This document shows, in pieces, positions 47,889 through 56,517 of a stretch of 64,000 nucleotides of DNA. Origin of the DNA: Nemertoderma westbladi (lineage: Eukaryota > Xenacoelomorpha > Nemertodermatida > Nemertodermatidae); the NCBI GenBank assembly GCA_032718475.1, contig JAUCBJ010002853.1:60724-124723 (forward strand), in the 5' to 3' direction. The notes beneath the pieces are model-generated. The model saw only the letters and a program-made list of their open reading frames with translations. It was not told the origin of the DNA and searched no databases. Positions within the stretch are counted from its first letter, which is position 1; every line of letters starts with the position of its first letter. Position numbers and translations under genes: made by a program.

Positions 47889-48863
47889 TTACAAATTATC
47901 TAATGGACTTTGAACACCCTGCCCACCTTGTTTTAACACATGCGTATAAATCATGGTTGTCTCCACGTGCTTATGCCCCAATAAATCTTGAATGGTGCGA
48001 ATATCATACCCTTGCTCCAACAAATGTGTCGCAAAAGAATGACGTAAAGTGTGTGGTGTCACTTTCTTATTAATTCAAGCATCACGGGTTGCCTGGCGAA
48101 TAGCGCGCTGAATAGATTGCTCATAAATATGATGACGGCGTATAACACCGGTTCTCGGATCTTGAGACAGCCCTCTGGCCGCAAACACATACTGCCAAAT
48201 CCACTCTTTATCCGCATGTGGGTATTTTTTTGATAATGCATGTGGTAAAAATACACCGCCCACCCCTTCGGTCACATCGTGTTCATACACGCGTCTACGT
48301 TCGAGCAACACGGCATGTAAAGGCTCTATCAACCGATCGGGCAACATAACAACACGATCCTGACTGCCCTTAACGTCACGAATAATAATGGCCTTATAAG
48401 CAAAATCCACATCTTTCACCCGTAACCGAACCAACTCCATCAAACGCATTCCCGCACCATAAAATAACTGAGCAATGATCACATATTGCCCCTTCAAACA
48501 AGCCATTAAATGACTCACCTCTGCCCGAGACAATACCACCGGTAAGTTTTTTTCGGCGCTGCTCTAACAACGTTATCAACCCAAGGAGGCTCAATGTCTA
48601 ACACCTGCTTATACATAAAAATCAACGCACTTAACGCCTGATTTTGAGTAGATGACGAAACACAACGCTGCAACAGCAAGATGGATCAAAAAGGCCTCCA
48701 TCTGTGCCTTGCCAAACTCTGATGGGTGACGCTTGCCATGAAATACAATGTATTGTTGAATCCAGCTCATATAAACGGATTCAGTTCGAAGAGAATAGCC
48801 TAATCGTTGCAGCCTATCAGAAACCAATTGGAGAAAGGGTGATTTTATTTTCTTTGCATGCAT
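47889..48863 (-). pseudogene. intI: Integron integrase (IntI-type tyrosine recombinase), broken
   Basis: Read on the minus strand from the ATG at 48863, the protein follows integron integrases: HPSEFGKAQMEAFLIHLA in the N-terminal domain; then a frameshift near 48,675 restores TQNQALSALIFMYKQVL; a second shift at an A7 run near 48,550 restores LPVVLSRAEV; the catalytic domain follows (FYGAGMRLMELVRLRVKDVD) and the integron-specific insert FLPHALSKKYPHADKEWIWQ. A TGA near 48,073 interrupts before [20 protein letters not shown] (catalytic box II HxxR) and [14 protein letters not shown] with the nucleophile Tyr. Three lesions make it inactive. The extra KYPHADKEW insert distinguishes IntI from XerC/D. 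Confidence 0.92.
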
Positions 48864-49046
48864 AAAATTAGGATGTATAAAATAAGTGCCATAGTAATAT
48901 TTTCTAGCATTAGAAGCATATAAAATATATTATCGCGTCCTAATATAAAAAATAAATATCATTTGTTATAGATTTATTTTGATGTTACTCATAGTACAAT
49001 AGGATGTCTATTAATAGTTATAATTCTCAACAATAAGAATCAATTT
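48864..49046. promoter_or_regulatory. Probable attI and promoter region of the fossil integron
   Basis: 183 bases between the integrase start and the first cassette gene. A GTTATAA at 49,017-49,023 is a possible degenerate recombination core. The region should hold the integrase promoter and the cassette promoter, but I could not identify a convincing -35/-10 pair. Position is the main evidence. Confidence 0.4.
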
Positions 49047-49839
49047 ATGACTAATATTTGGATTTTTTCAAACAATCGAATTGGTTATTATGAAGATTCA
49101 GATCGGGATACATCCTCAATTTTAAAAACAGAGAAGTACTATTTTAAAGAATCAGAACCCAATAGGAGTAAGGTAGAAAAAAGGAGATACGATTCTTTTT
49201 AGGGAGTATGGTGTTGGCTTTTGGGGGAGTTGTTTAATTTCCGATGTCTGGATTAAGGACCCCGATGGGGTCAATAAATATGAAAAAGAAACAGGTTGGT
49301 TTCCAATCGAAAAAATTGTTAAATGGAAAGTTGCATTACCATATGAAGTTATACGACCAGAGCTGTCTAATCAAAATGTTCGTCTAAGAATTGCGAAGGC
49401 CAATACGGACGACAAAAATAAAATCGAATTTGCATTAAAAATTTATACTAATCTAGGTTATGGAGAATCTGATGGTAGTTTCTTTGTTCTTGAGTCAGGA
49501 CTTGAAGAAGCTGTGAAATCTAACTTAGATCAATTAAAACTAAAGCTAGCTGAAGAGGAGATTCAGCAACAGTGCAACCTTGGAATAGGAGTTGGAAGAA
49601 CCGATTTAATTTGTCGTGATGCTGATAATAATTTCGTGGTGTTAGAATTAAAAGCAACCCAAACATCTGATTATGTTGTAGGCCAGATACTTAGGTATAT
49701 GGGCTACATTAGAGAGAATTGGGCAAATACGGAAGGCGTAAAAGTTAAGGGAATTATCATAACTCCATCGTATGATGAACAGTTACGATTGGCAGCAAAA
49801 GAAGCTAAGATTAAAATTTTAAGAATTCGAATTACATGA
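49047..49839 (+). pseudogene. NucS-like (DUF91) endonuclease cassette gene, frameshifted
   Basis: The ATG at 49047 opens MTNIWIFSNNRIGYYEDSDR and stops at TAG near 49,200. One base away, the frame continues unbroken from about 49,185 (FREYGVGFWGSCLISDVWIK) to TGA at 49,839. The C-terminal about 110 residues are a PD-(D/E)XK nuclease of the NucS/DUF91 type: SGLEEAVKSNLDQL, GVGRTDLICRDADNNFVVLE with LKA right after, and VVGQILRYMGYI. NucS-like enzymes cut mismatched or branched DNA. First cassette of the array. One frameshift. Confidence 0.7.
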
Positions 49840-49841
49840 AA

Positions 49842-49939
49842 ACAAATTATAACAAGTCGTTGCAACGGATTTTTTCCCTGCGTTCGTTCCTCACTACGGT
49901 AAAAACCCGTTGAACTCTGCGTTAGCTATTTAAATTTGT
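49842..49939 (+). repeat. attC recombination site 1
   Basis: Inverted structure running from ACAAATTATAACAAG (R'' box TAACAAG at 49,850) to GCGTTAGC (R' core at 49,919-49,926) and ATTTAAATTTGT. Internal arms CAACGG/CCGTTG and TTTTT/AAAAA pair to form the long imperfect hairpin of attC sites. Confidence 0.85.
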
Positions 49940-50027
49940 TCCGGTATTTTTATTTACATTGTTGCTGTGTTTATATACAGTTCGTTCAGTTATTGTGAAT
50001 TTAAATAAATCTAACGGAGAATACATT

Positions 50028-50402
50028 ATGATAAAAATTTCAGTGAGTATTGATGCCTCAAACTTGAAGGAAGCAGAGACTTTTTATGTTGAGGCACTTG
50101 GTTGCAAAAAAGTTCGAGACCAAGGTAGTAATATGGTTATTCTTTCTGTAGAAAACTCAGATATATATCTGCAAGAAAAAGAAACTGGAACAAAACCTCT
50201 CGAATCAAGTGATGTTGGCCGTGATTATGAGCGTCACTGGACACCTATCCATTTAGATTTTCTCTGTGAAAATGTTGATGACGTTGTATCAAAGATACTG
50301 AAGTTTGGAGGAACACATGAAGGAGGAGAAAGCGCTGATTGGGGAGCTATTGCCCATTGTGCAGATCCTTTTGGTAACGGGTTTTGTGTGATCAATGAAT
50401 AA
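50028..50402 (+). CDS. VOC (glyoxalase/bleomycin-resistance-like) superfamily protein
   Basis: 124 residues from the ATG at 50028, preceded by GGAG. The vicinal-oxygen-chelate fold is recognised from KISVSIDASNLKEAETFY near the start and PFGNGFCVINE at the end, with HWTPIHLDFLCENVDDVVSK in the middle. A metal or small-molecule binding role is expected; the substrate is unknown. It is intact, and lies between attC 1 and a truncated attC. The longer frame from 49,959 reads through the attC end. Confidence 0.8.
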   Translation: MIKISVSIDASNLKEAETFYVEALGCKKVRDQGSNMVILSVENSDIYLQEKETGTKPLESSDVGRDYERHWTPIHLDFLCENVDDVVSKILKFGGTHEGGESADWGAIAHCADPFGNGFCVINE

Positions 50403-50430
50403 GTAATCTGGTTGAATTTAGGACTGTAAA

Positions 50431-50455
50431 TAGCTAACAAGGCGTTCAAACGGAC
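50431..50455 (+). repeat. Truncated attC (left half only)
   Basis: TAGCTAACAAGGCGTTCAAA, continued by CGGAC, is a typical attC left arm (R'' plus L''), but the matching right arm with GTTRRRY is missing. The next gene begins within a few bases. This looks like a deletion that removed the right half and the next gene's start. Confidence 0.7.
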
Positions 50456-50457
50456 AA

Positions 50458-50995
50458 ATAATAGGTATTAGTGGAAGTATAAGGGGAAAATCGTTAAATA
50501 CGTTTTTGTTAAAAGCGGCTGCTGATTTAGCACCTGATGGAATCAAGTTTGAGATGGTGAAGATAAATTCTATAGCATTCTATAATGAAGATACGGATAA
50601 TGAAAATAGACCAATCCCAATATCGGAATACTTGAATAAAATAAATGGAGCAGATGTTATTCTGTTTGCATCACCAGAATATAATCATGGCATGTCCGGC
50701 GTTTTAAAGAATGCTATTGATTGGGCTTCACGACCCGCATTTCAATCTCCACTACTTAATAAATCTTGTGGAATTTTAACTGCATCGAAAAGCCCCGTTG
50801 GTGGTGCACGAGCACAGGCGGATTTAAAAAAACGTCTTATCCAGCACCTTAAGCATTATTTACCCTGCTAATGAATATTTACTACCAAATGCTCATGAAA
50901 AATTTGATGAGAAAGGAAAGCTTGCGACACGTCGCTTAAAATGGTACGTTGAAGGATTAGTTTCCTGGGCAAACAATCACAATACACTAAATTAG
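50458..50995 (+). pseudogene. NADPH-dependent FMN reductase family, missing start and frameshifted
   Basis: The frame opens without an ATG as IIGISGSIRGKSLNTFLLKA, lacking only the first residues of the flavodoxin-like fold (GISGSxR binds FMN phosphate). ADVILFASPEYNHGMSGVLK is the second family motif. A frameshift near 50,860 separates it from the natural end, which reads YPANEYLLPNAHEKFDEKGK and VEGLVSWANNHNTLN to TAG at 50,995. The start lies at the deletion edge of the truncated attC. Two lesions. Confidence 0.8.
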
Positions 50996-51003
50996 GACTT
51001 ACT

Positions 51004-51711
51004 ATGAGAATTAACATTCATAAATCTGATTCTCGAGGTGAGGCAAATCATGGCTGGCTTAAAAGCCGACATACCTACAGTTTTTCGAATTATCATGACC
51101 CAAATCGGATGGGGTTCGGAAAGCTTCATGTAATAAATGATGATATCGTTGACCCATCCATGGGGTTTGGAACTCACCCACATGATAATATGGAAATTAT
51201 TTCTATCCCATTGCGTGGTTCCTTGCGTCACGAGGATAGTATGGGGAATCAACATATTATTGAAGCAGGTGAAGTTCAAATTATGTCTGCTGGTACCGGG
51301 ATCACACATTCTGAGTACAATAACTCAGACGTAGACCCGGTTAATTTTTTGCAAATATGGATACTTCCCAAGCAAAGAGATATTAAACCTCGTTACGAGC
51401 AAAATCGTTTCGATTCAGCGAAACGACGAAACCAATTTCAAATAATTGTTTCTCCAGATGGAGAAGAAGGATCGGTTTCCATCAACCAGGATGTCTATTT
51501 TTCACTTATCGATTTTGACAAAGATCATAATATTACTTATGAACTACATAATAGTAATAACGGCGTTTACTTTTTTATGATATCGGGTTCTGTATCGTTC
51601 GGTGAACATTGTCTTGAGGGGCGTGATGGTGCAGAGGTCTCAAATATCTCAAATGTCGATTTGCTTGCTTCTACAGATGCCCAGCTACTGTGTATAGAAA
51701 CGCCAATATAG
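51004..51711 (+). CDS. Pirin-family bicupin protein
   Basis: 235 residues, starting at an ATG eight bases after the FMN reductase stop. The N-terminal cupin has HKSDSRGEANHGWLKSRHTY, FGTHPHDNMEIISIPLRGSL and EAGEVQIMSAGTGITHSEYN with the metal-binding His/Glu pattern; the second cupin is at about 145-230. YhhW-like members act as quercetinases in vitro; the in vivo role is unclear. It looks intact and may share one cassette with the FMN reductase, since no attC separates them. Confidence 0.9.
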   Translation: MRINIHKSDSRGEANHGWLKSRHTYSFSNYHDPNRMGFGKLHVINDDIVDPSMGFGTHPHDNMEIISIPLRGSLRHEDSMGNQHIIEAGEVQIMSAGTGITHSEYNNSDVDPVNFLQIWILPKQRDIKPRYEQNRFDSAKRRNQFQIIVSPDGEEGSVSINQDVYFSLIDFDKDHNITYELHNSNNGVYFFMISGSVSFGEHCLEGRDGAEVSNISNVDLLASTDAQLLCIETPI

Positions 51712-51716
51712 TTTTC

Positions 51717-51788
51717 AATATACATAACAATAACATCCAGCGGACAGTCAAAAATGGCGTCCGCTCAAGCAAACCATTATGTGTATTA
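51717..51788 (+). repeat. attC site 2, right core degraded
   Basis: AATATACATAACAATAACA and CCATTATGTGTATT are near reverse complements flanking AGCGGAC/GTCCGCT. The R'' box ATAACAA is clear. The R' core reads CATTATG, not GTTATG, so it may no longer recombine. Confidence 0.7.
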
Positions 51789-51797
51789 ACTAAGACT

Positions 51798-52542
51798 ATG
51801 GAAATATCAGGTGAAACCAAGAGCTACGAGAAAAAATAATAGAAATTTTTGATAAGAAGATAGCTTCTAAAGATGAATCAGTTGGCTTATCGTTTATGCT
51901 TTCTTTGCAAACAAAAATGATGATCCTGACCTTCTCATGGGAGCTGCCACTTGGTGGATTAAAATTCATGAATTAGACCATTTTGAAAAGGCAGTTAAAA
52001 TTAAAGGCATGGTTCAGTCTGGTGTTTAGTGGTATTAGCCAAAAGCCACATTACGCATGGTATAAATCCAAAATCAAAACAGATAATATTGCTATTCCTG
52101 GTTTTCATTCTGATTCCATTAATCAAAATGATATAGATGACTCAGAAAGTGAAGTGATTGATACTATAGAAGCTAGCCTATCCCTAAAAAAAGATTTGCA
52201 TCAATATCTTGCTCAACGTGTTTCAGAAATTGAATCAGGTTTGAAACTGGTTGAAGATGGGGTTGAATATCAAATTAATGCAGGTCGTATAGATTTGCTT
52301 GCCAATGACAATTCAGGGAAACTGGTTGTTATTGAATTGAAAGCTGGTAAAGCTAAAGATTCTGCAATTAGACAATTGTTAGGTTATATTGGTTGTCTAA
52401 ATCTTGAAAAAAATATTGAGGGATTCGTGGTATTCTCGTTGCTTCTGATTTTGATCAGCGTGTAATATTTGCAGCAAAGGGATTACCTCATATTAAACTT
52501 GTAAAGTACCAAGTTTCATTTGAACTACATGAAATCACATAA
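51798..52542 (+). pseudogene. Second NucS-like (DUF91) endonuclease cassette gene, multiply broken
   Basis: Pieces in three frames fit one gene. The early part reads VYAFFANKNDDPDLLMGAAT and HELDHFEKAVKIKGMVQSG, then TAG near 52,029; another frame gives AWFSLVFSGISQKPHYAWYK onward to the nuclease core ISEIESGLKLVEDGVEYQ-like segment (VSEIESGLKLVEDG), GRIDLLANDNSGKLVVIELK and RQLLGYIG. A final frameshift near 52,430 gives GILVASDFDQRVIFAAKGLP and the C-terminus to TAA at 52,540. Family as in the first cassette, but the two proteins are clearly different. Not functional as written. Confidence 0.7.
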
Positions 52543-52590
52543 CAAGGCGCTTGAAGTCGAACAATCGCCTCAGCTTTGCGTTATCCATAG
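52533..52590 (+). repeat. attC site 3
   Basis: ACATAACAAGGCGCTTGAAG at the left and TTTGCGTTATCCAT at the right, with R'' ATAACAA and R' GCGTTAT. Short, about 58 bases, partially paired arms. Confidence 0.7.
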
Positions 52591-52651
52591 TACATGGCTT
52601 AAAATCCTCTCTGTCTTTCTATTGTATTTAATAGAAGAGTTGGATAGAAAA

Positions 52652-52999
52652 ATGAAAAAAGCAATAAATTTAGTTGTAACTTTTTTATCGGTACTTGTAA
52701 TAACATCTTGTGCCAATAGACCTGAAAGCATAAAATCGTCATATATATCACATGAACGATATATTGATAATAATTGTACTGAATTAGCTACAAAAATGTC
52801 TGATGCTAGAGCAGAATTGGCTAAATTTTCAGAAATGCAAAATTCAAAAGCCACTGGTGATGCGTGGGGAGTGTTTTTAGTGCTAGTTCCAGTTAGTCAA
52901 TTAACAGGAGATTATGAAAGTGATGTAGCTAAATCAAAAGGGATAGTGGAGGCAATTGAAACAGCCCAAATAAAAATAAGTGCAAGTAAAAGCCTCTAA
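52652..52999 (+). CDS. Lipoprotein encoded by a cassette
   Basis: 115 residues from an ATG at 52652. Signal peptide KKAINLVVTFLSVLVITSCA with lipobox ITSC. The mature part has CTELATKMSDARAELAKFSE and a short hydrophobic GDAWGVFLVLVPVSQLTGDY, then a helical C-terminal tail. I recall similar small lipoproteins in integron arrays, but no function. The upstream frame from 52,520 overlaps the attC and is not used. Intact. Confidence 0.7.
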   Translation: MKKAINLVVTFLSVLVITSCANRPESIKSSYISHERYIDNNCTELATKMSDARAELAKFSEMQNSKATGDAWGVFLVLVPVSQLTGDYESDVAKSKGIVEAIETAQIKISASKSL

Positions 53000-53052
53000 C
53001 AAATCATTTCAGCCGACCGCTAACGCGTCGCCTGAATTCAGGCGTTAAGCGA
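52993..53052 (+). repeat. attC site 4
   Basis: CCTCTAACAAATCATTTCAG, then CCGACCGCTAACGCGTCG and GCCTGAATTCAGGCGTTAAG. Contains R'' TAACAAA and R' GCGTTAA, with self-complementary GCCTGAATTCAGGC. A classic attC layout. Confidence 0.8.
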
Positions 53053-53073
53053 CAGAAACAATTTACAAGTTAT

Positions 53074-54033
53074 ATGAAACCGAAATTCTTCATTAGTACT
53101 TTCCCTTTCTCAAAACTTACCGGCGTCCTCGTAGCAAACTTAAGTTTTTTAACGGCGGCTGTAGCAGATAGCTCGTCCCCTCGCTTGGCTGCCTATTACG
53201 ATACCTTTCTCGCGATCTGCGGGAATAAAGTTTATGAATGGAGTGACTTTGACTCACCCTAGGAAAAGATGACAGGCGTTAAGCAAGTTGGTGTCGGTAA
53301 AATTAACCGTTATGCGCTTACACAAGAAGAGGACCTAGTTCACTGGAGTAAAGATTTTCCAGAAATTGTCACACTAATGGACGATGTAAAATCCTTCTAT
53401 GCTGGTCGTTCCGGGTTGTTTGTCATTCGAAACGACGACAGCTTGTGGAAATTCGGAACCAAAAGCCTGCTTGGCTTTGGAGAAAAAGTATCAGGAGCGC
53501 CCTCCCCTATCGCAGACAAGATTTTGACTGCCGCAATTGGAGATAGCGCGAATTACTATATTTCTCAGGATGGCGCTTTATTTGTGCACGGACGGGCTCA
53601 TCGCGGACAATATGGTGATGGCAAACTCACTTCTACTGAACAGTTTATTCAAACATCAGATGACGTGGTGCAAATCGTTGCGCATACTGGTCATGCGTTG
53701 CTACTTAAAAAAGACGGAAGCGTCTGGGGAACAGGTGGTGGAAACATTTATGGCCCACTTGGTAGTCATGATTACGGTGATAAAGCAATCAGTTGGGGCG
53801 TAATCTTTGAGGGAGCTAGCGCAATTGCCACGGGAAGTAGCCATTCTCTTGCTGTCAAACAGGACCTTAGCCTTTGGGTGTGGGGGCATGACGTAGGTCT
53901 TGACTCGAAAAAATTAATGTCCGGCGTGACGGCAGTGGCAGCGGGCAATAGCATTACCTTGGCATTGGGCAACGAAGCTCTTTGGCAATGGGACACTGAA
54001 GGTGAACCAAAAATGATTATGGAATGTTCTTAG
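53074..54033 (+). pseudogene. RCC1-repeat protein interrupted by one amber codon
   Basis: The frame runs from an ATG at 53074 to TAG at 54,033 with a single internal TAG at 53,260-53,262. It encodes a signal-peptide-like start (LTGVLVANLSFLTAAVA) and then RCC1/ATS1 propeller repeats: GRSGLFVIRNDDSLWKFGTK, GHALLLKKDGSVWGTGGG, GSSHSLAVKQDLSLWVWGHD. About 319 codons in all. As written, translation would stop after 62 residues. The downstream part also has an ATG at 53269. Translation from there would yield 254 residues without the export signal. Confidence 0.8.
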
Positions 54034-54090
54034 TTATGCGAAACAACTTGCAAACCGTATAAAAATAATCAGTATTTAAAGGAAGAGTTA

Positions 54091-54801
54091 GTGAAAGTTT
54101 TAGTTGTAGGTGCAAGTGGCGCAACGGGACGACTTGTAGTCGAACAATTACTTAGTCGAGGCGTTGAGGTAAATGCAATAGTACGTTCTCTTGATGGATT
54201 GCCTGATAATCCTAACTTATCCAAAATCCAAGCTTCTGTTCATGATCTAACTAACTCTGAAATGGCAACTCATATAAAAGACTGCAATGCCGTTGTTTCT
54301 TGTCTTGGTCATAACCTTACGTTTAGAGGCATGTTTGGAAAACCTCGCTTGCTTGTAACAGATACTGTTCAATGTATATGCAACGCTATCATATCTAATA
54401 ATTTTGAAAGAACAGTTAAAGTAATACTTATGAATACAACAGGAAACAGTAATCGAGATATTCCAGAGGCACCTCCATTAAGTCAACGTATTGTTGTTTC
54501 AATAATCAGAGCCTTATTACCTCCACATATAGATAATGAAAAGGCAGCAGATTTTTTACGTACAACGATCGGACAAAATGATAAATCCATTGAATGGGTA
54601 GCGGTTCGTCCTGATACACTAACAGACGAGAGTGAAGTCACTGAATATGACGTACACACATCGCCCATTCGAAATGCAATTTTTGATTCTGGAGCAACAA
54701 GTAGAGTTAATGTAGCGAATTTCATGACCGAGCTTATACTAAATGAAAGTACGTGGTCGAAATGGAAGGGGCATATGCCTGTAATATATAATCATGCATA
54801 A
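54091..54801 (+). CDS. NAD(P)-binding SDR-type oxidoreductase
   Basis: 236 residues starting at GTG 54091 with AGGAAGAG upstream. The dinucleotide-binding GASGATGRLVVEQLLSRG is at residues 7-24, DCNAVVSCLG, and ATTILMNTTG-like VKVILMNTTGNS (atypical SDR of the NmrA/epimerase type). No clear catalytic YxxxK. Function unknown. Intact; no full attC separates it from the RCC1 gene, only GTTATGCG right after that gene's stop. Confidence 0.85.
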   Translation: MKVLVVGASGATGRLVVEQLLSRGVEVNAIVRSLDGLPDNPNLSKIQASVHDLTNSEMATHIKDCNAVVSCLGHNLTFRGMFGKPRLLVTDTVQCICNAIISNNFERTVKVILMNTTGNSNRDIPEAPPLSQRIVVSIIRALLPPHIDNEKAADFLRTTIGQNDKSIEWVAVRPDTLTDESEVTEYDVHTSPIRNAIFDSGATSRVNVANFMTELILNESTWSKWKGHMPVIYNHA

Positions 54802-54883
54802 CAAGGCAATTAAAAATCGGCCACAAAAAGCGTGGCCTGGACTCGCTACCGCTCGCCTTTTATTGCGGCGTCAGGCATAATAT
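54793..54883 (+). repeat. attC site 5
   Basis: CATGCATAACAAGGCAATTA at left; the self-complementary GGCCAC..GTGGCC in the middle; GCGTCAGGCATAATATG at right. R' core reads GTCAGGC, one substitution from GTTAGGC. Confidence 0.75.
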
Positions 54884-55113
54884 GAATATTACTCGGGGTA
54901 GCAATAGTTGTCTTGGTAGCTTTTTTCTCATTTATGGGAATATATGTTAGAGCAACGATGAATACCATTGGTGAAAGCTATCAAGTAGGATTAGATTCGT
55001 TGAGGTACCCATTTCTTATAATAAGCCTGTCATTTCTGTTAATAGGCTCGACATGGTTACTTGTGTCGGCTTTCAACTTGCGGGTGAGAGCTATTATATA
55101 TCGCCAGTTTTAG
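54882..55113 (+). pseudogene. Small membrane protein cassette gene, frameshifted near start
   Basis: ATG at 54882 reads MNITRGSNSC; a one-base shift after the third codon gives LLGVAIVVLVAFFSFMGIYV, a strong membrane helix, then PFLIISLSFLLIGSTWLLVS as a second helix, ending IIYRQF at TAG 55,113. In the following bases another hydrophobic segment (GILAASLLAFVMGFAP) is encoded one frame away, so a further frameshift is possible. Family unknown. Confidence 0.5.
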
Positions 55114-55483
55114 TATCGGTATATTGGCGGCATCCTTACTTGCATTTGTTATGGGTTTTGCACCTTGCCTACGGCCACATCCAACTACTGAACCGCACCA
55201 TACCCACCATAATTTAAAGGCTGTAGTTGAGCATTCCCTTCTCTGTCTTAGGTACTCTAATCGGTCATATTGTAAGTTGCAGTTTGAAATGAAAACTTTT
55301 TAAGTTTGAAATGAAAAATAAATTCCAAAACAAACTTAAAAACTAAACCACCTTAAATTTCACAACACACACCCCTCACAAACCCCCTCATCCTCAATAT
55401 TACTTTGATCCCCCTGTTCAACCTTCTTTTGAAGTTTCTCCTCAACCTCATCCAACCCCTCTAAATACATTTCATTCAATTTG
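55114..55483. other. End of cassette array; gene-free
   Basis: About 370 bases without a complete gene. Apart from the possible hydrophobic tail just after 55,113 and the dispersed repeat copy B, it is AT-rich with stops in all frames. No final attC was found with confidence. Confidence 0.4.
55268..55345. repeat. Dispersed non-coding repeat, copy B
   Basis: Contains TGTAAGTTGCAGTTTGAAAT (compare copy A at 10,133) and AAGTTTGAAATGAAAAATAA followed by TTCCAAAACAAACTTAAAA (compare copy C near 57,290). AAGTTTG and CAAACTT form an inverted pair, so a hairpin is possible. Confidence 0.5.
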
Positions 55484-56293
55484 TCATCCATCATGCTCCC
55501 CTACATCAACATTACTAATCACCAACTCCATACTCTTCTTCCCTGTTTTTTGTCGACTCACTGTATATTCTATTTGTGTGGTTTGAATATGAAAGTCTTT
55601 GAACAACTCAAGCATCTTAGGGTGATTGTTAAGGGTGATGATCATTTTGCCTTTGATGTTTGATGCAAAATCAGCTAACTGTTGATACTGATCTAGGTTG
55701 AAATCAACGCCATAGCCTGTTAACCCAAAGTAGTGTGGGTCACAGAAGAACAGGGTATGTGGTCTGTCATATTTCTCAATGATCTTTTGCCAAGGCAAGT
55801 TCTCAATGAATACTCGAGAAAGCCGAAGATGCGCTTGAGAGAGCTCTTCTTCTAATCTCAACAAATTTAGATGGGGTGGAAATGTGGTAGCCGTTCCAAA
55901 GGTTTGATTGGAAATGACTGCACCAAAACATAACTTCTGTAAATAGTAAAACCTTGCTGCTCGTTGGATGTCGGTGAGTGTGTCAGGTATTTTTTGTTTT
56001 TCCCACTCAAAGATTTGTCTGGAGCTTAATGCCCATTTAAACTGCCTGATGAATTCCTCTAAGTGGTTTTGAACAATACGATACAGGTTTACTAACTCTC
56101 CATTAATGTCATTGATCACCTCAACCTTGGAGGGCTCTTTTAAAAACAAAAGGGCTGCTCCTCCACAAAATGGTTCGGTGTAGCATGTGTGTTTGGGAAA
56201 TAAGGGTAGTAGGTGTTTGGCCAGTCTTTGTTTACCCCCCATCCAAGGGAGGATGGGTTTGTGTTTAGATGGATAGGGTTGTTGTTTGTGCAT
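55484..56293 (-). CDS. DNA adenine methylase family (D12 class), phage-type, altered catalytic motif
   Basis: 269 residues. Motif I is FCGGAALLF in TEPFCGGAALLFLKEPSKVE, and the N-terminal LPWMGGKQRLAKHLLPLFPK is typical of D12-class N6-adenine methyltransferases. The catalytic motif IV, normally DPPY, reads CDPHYFGLTGYG: Pro to His. This may lower or abolish activity. The target is probably GATC or a similar short site, unproven. It lies close to a phage tail gene remnant and is best explained as a prophage leftover. Confidence 0.82.
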   Translation of the reverse strand: MHKQQPYPSKHKPILPWMGGKQRLAKHLLPLFPKHTCYTEPFCGGAALLFLKEPSKVEVINDINGELVNLYRIVQNHLEEFIRQFKWALSSRQIFEWEKQKIPDTLTDIQRAARFYYLQKLCFGAVISNQTFGTATTFPPHLNLLRLEEELSQAHLRLSRVFIENLPWQKIIEKYDRPHTLFFCDPHYFGLTGYGVDFNLDQYQQLADFASNIKGKMIITLNNHPKMLELFKDFHIQTTQIEYTVSRQKTGKKSMELVISNVDVGEHDG

Positions 56294-56517
56294 TAAATTC
56301 TCTCTTATATAATGACCACATCCTTTTCCAGCTGGATTGGTGACGGGTCACCGGTTAAATGGCACAAATTCAGTTTGTGTGGTTTGGCTTAAGGGGAGGT
56401 GATCTCACTCATCTCCACTTACCCGGGTTTTACTTAAAGTGGGTGGTTCTTTGATCGGATTTGCCCACTTAAGTGTTTTTTAATTCATTGTTAATTTAGT
56501 GTTAAATCCCAGCATTT
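56294..56517. other. Gap between phage remnants
   Basis: 224 bases, no gene supported. On the minus strand a short frame (MSEITSP) is too small to judge. Confidence 0.3.

Noticed and set aside
48075-48539. Free-standing small recombinase (XerC/D-like)
   Set aside because: It is the middle piece of the broken integron integrase; N-terminal and C-terminal parts of the same protein flank it in other frames.
53260-53262. TAG recoding (amber readthrough) to explain in-frame TAGs in the RCC1, rlmD and tail genes
   Set aside because: Intact genes such as nnr and hslV end in TAG, and the interrupted genes or their neighbours also carry frameshifts or TGA, so decay is simpler.
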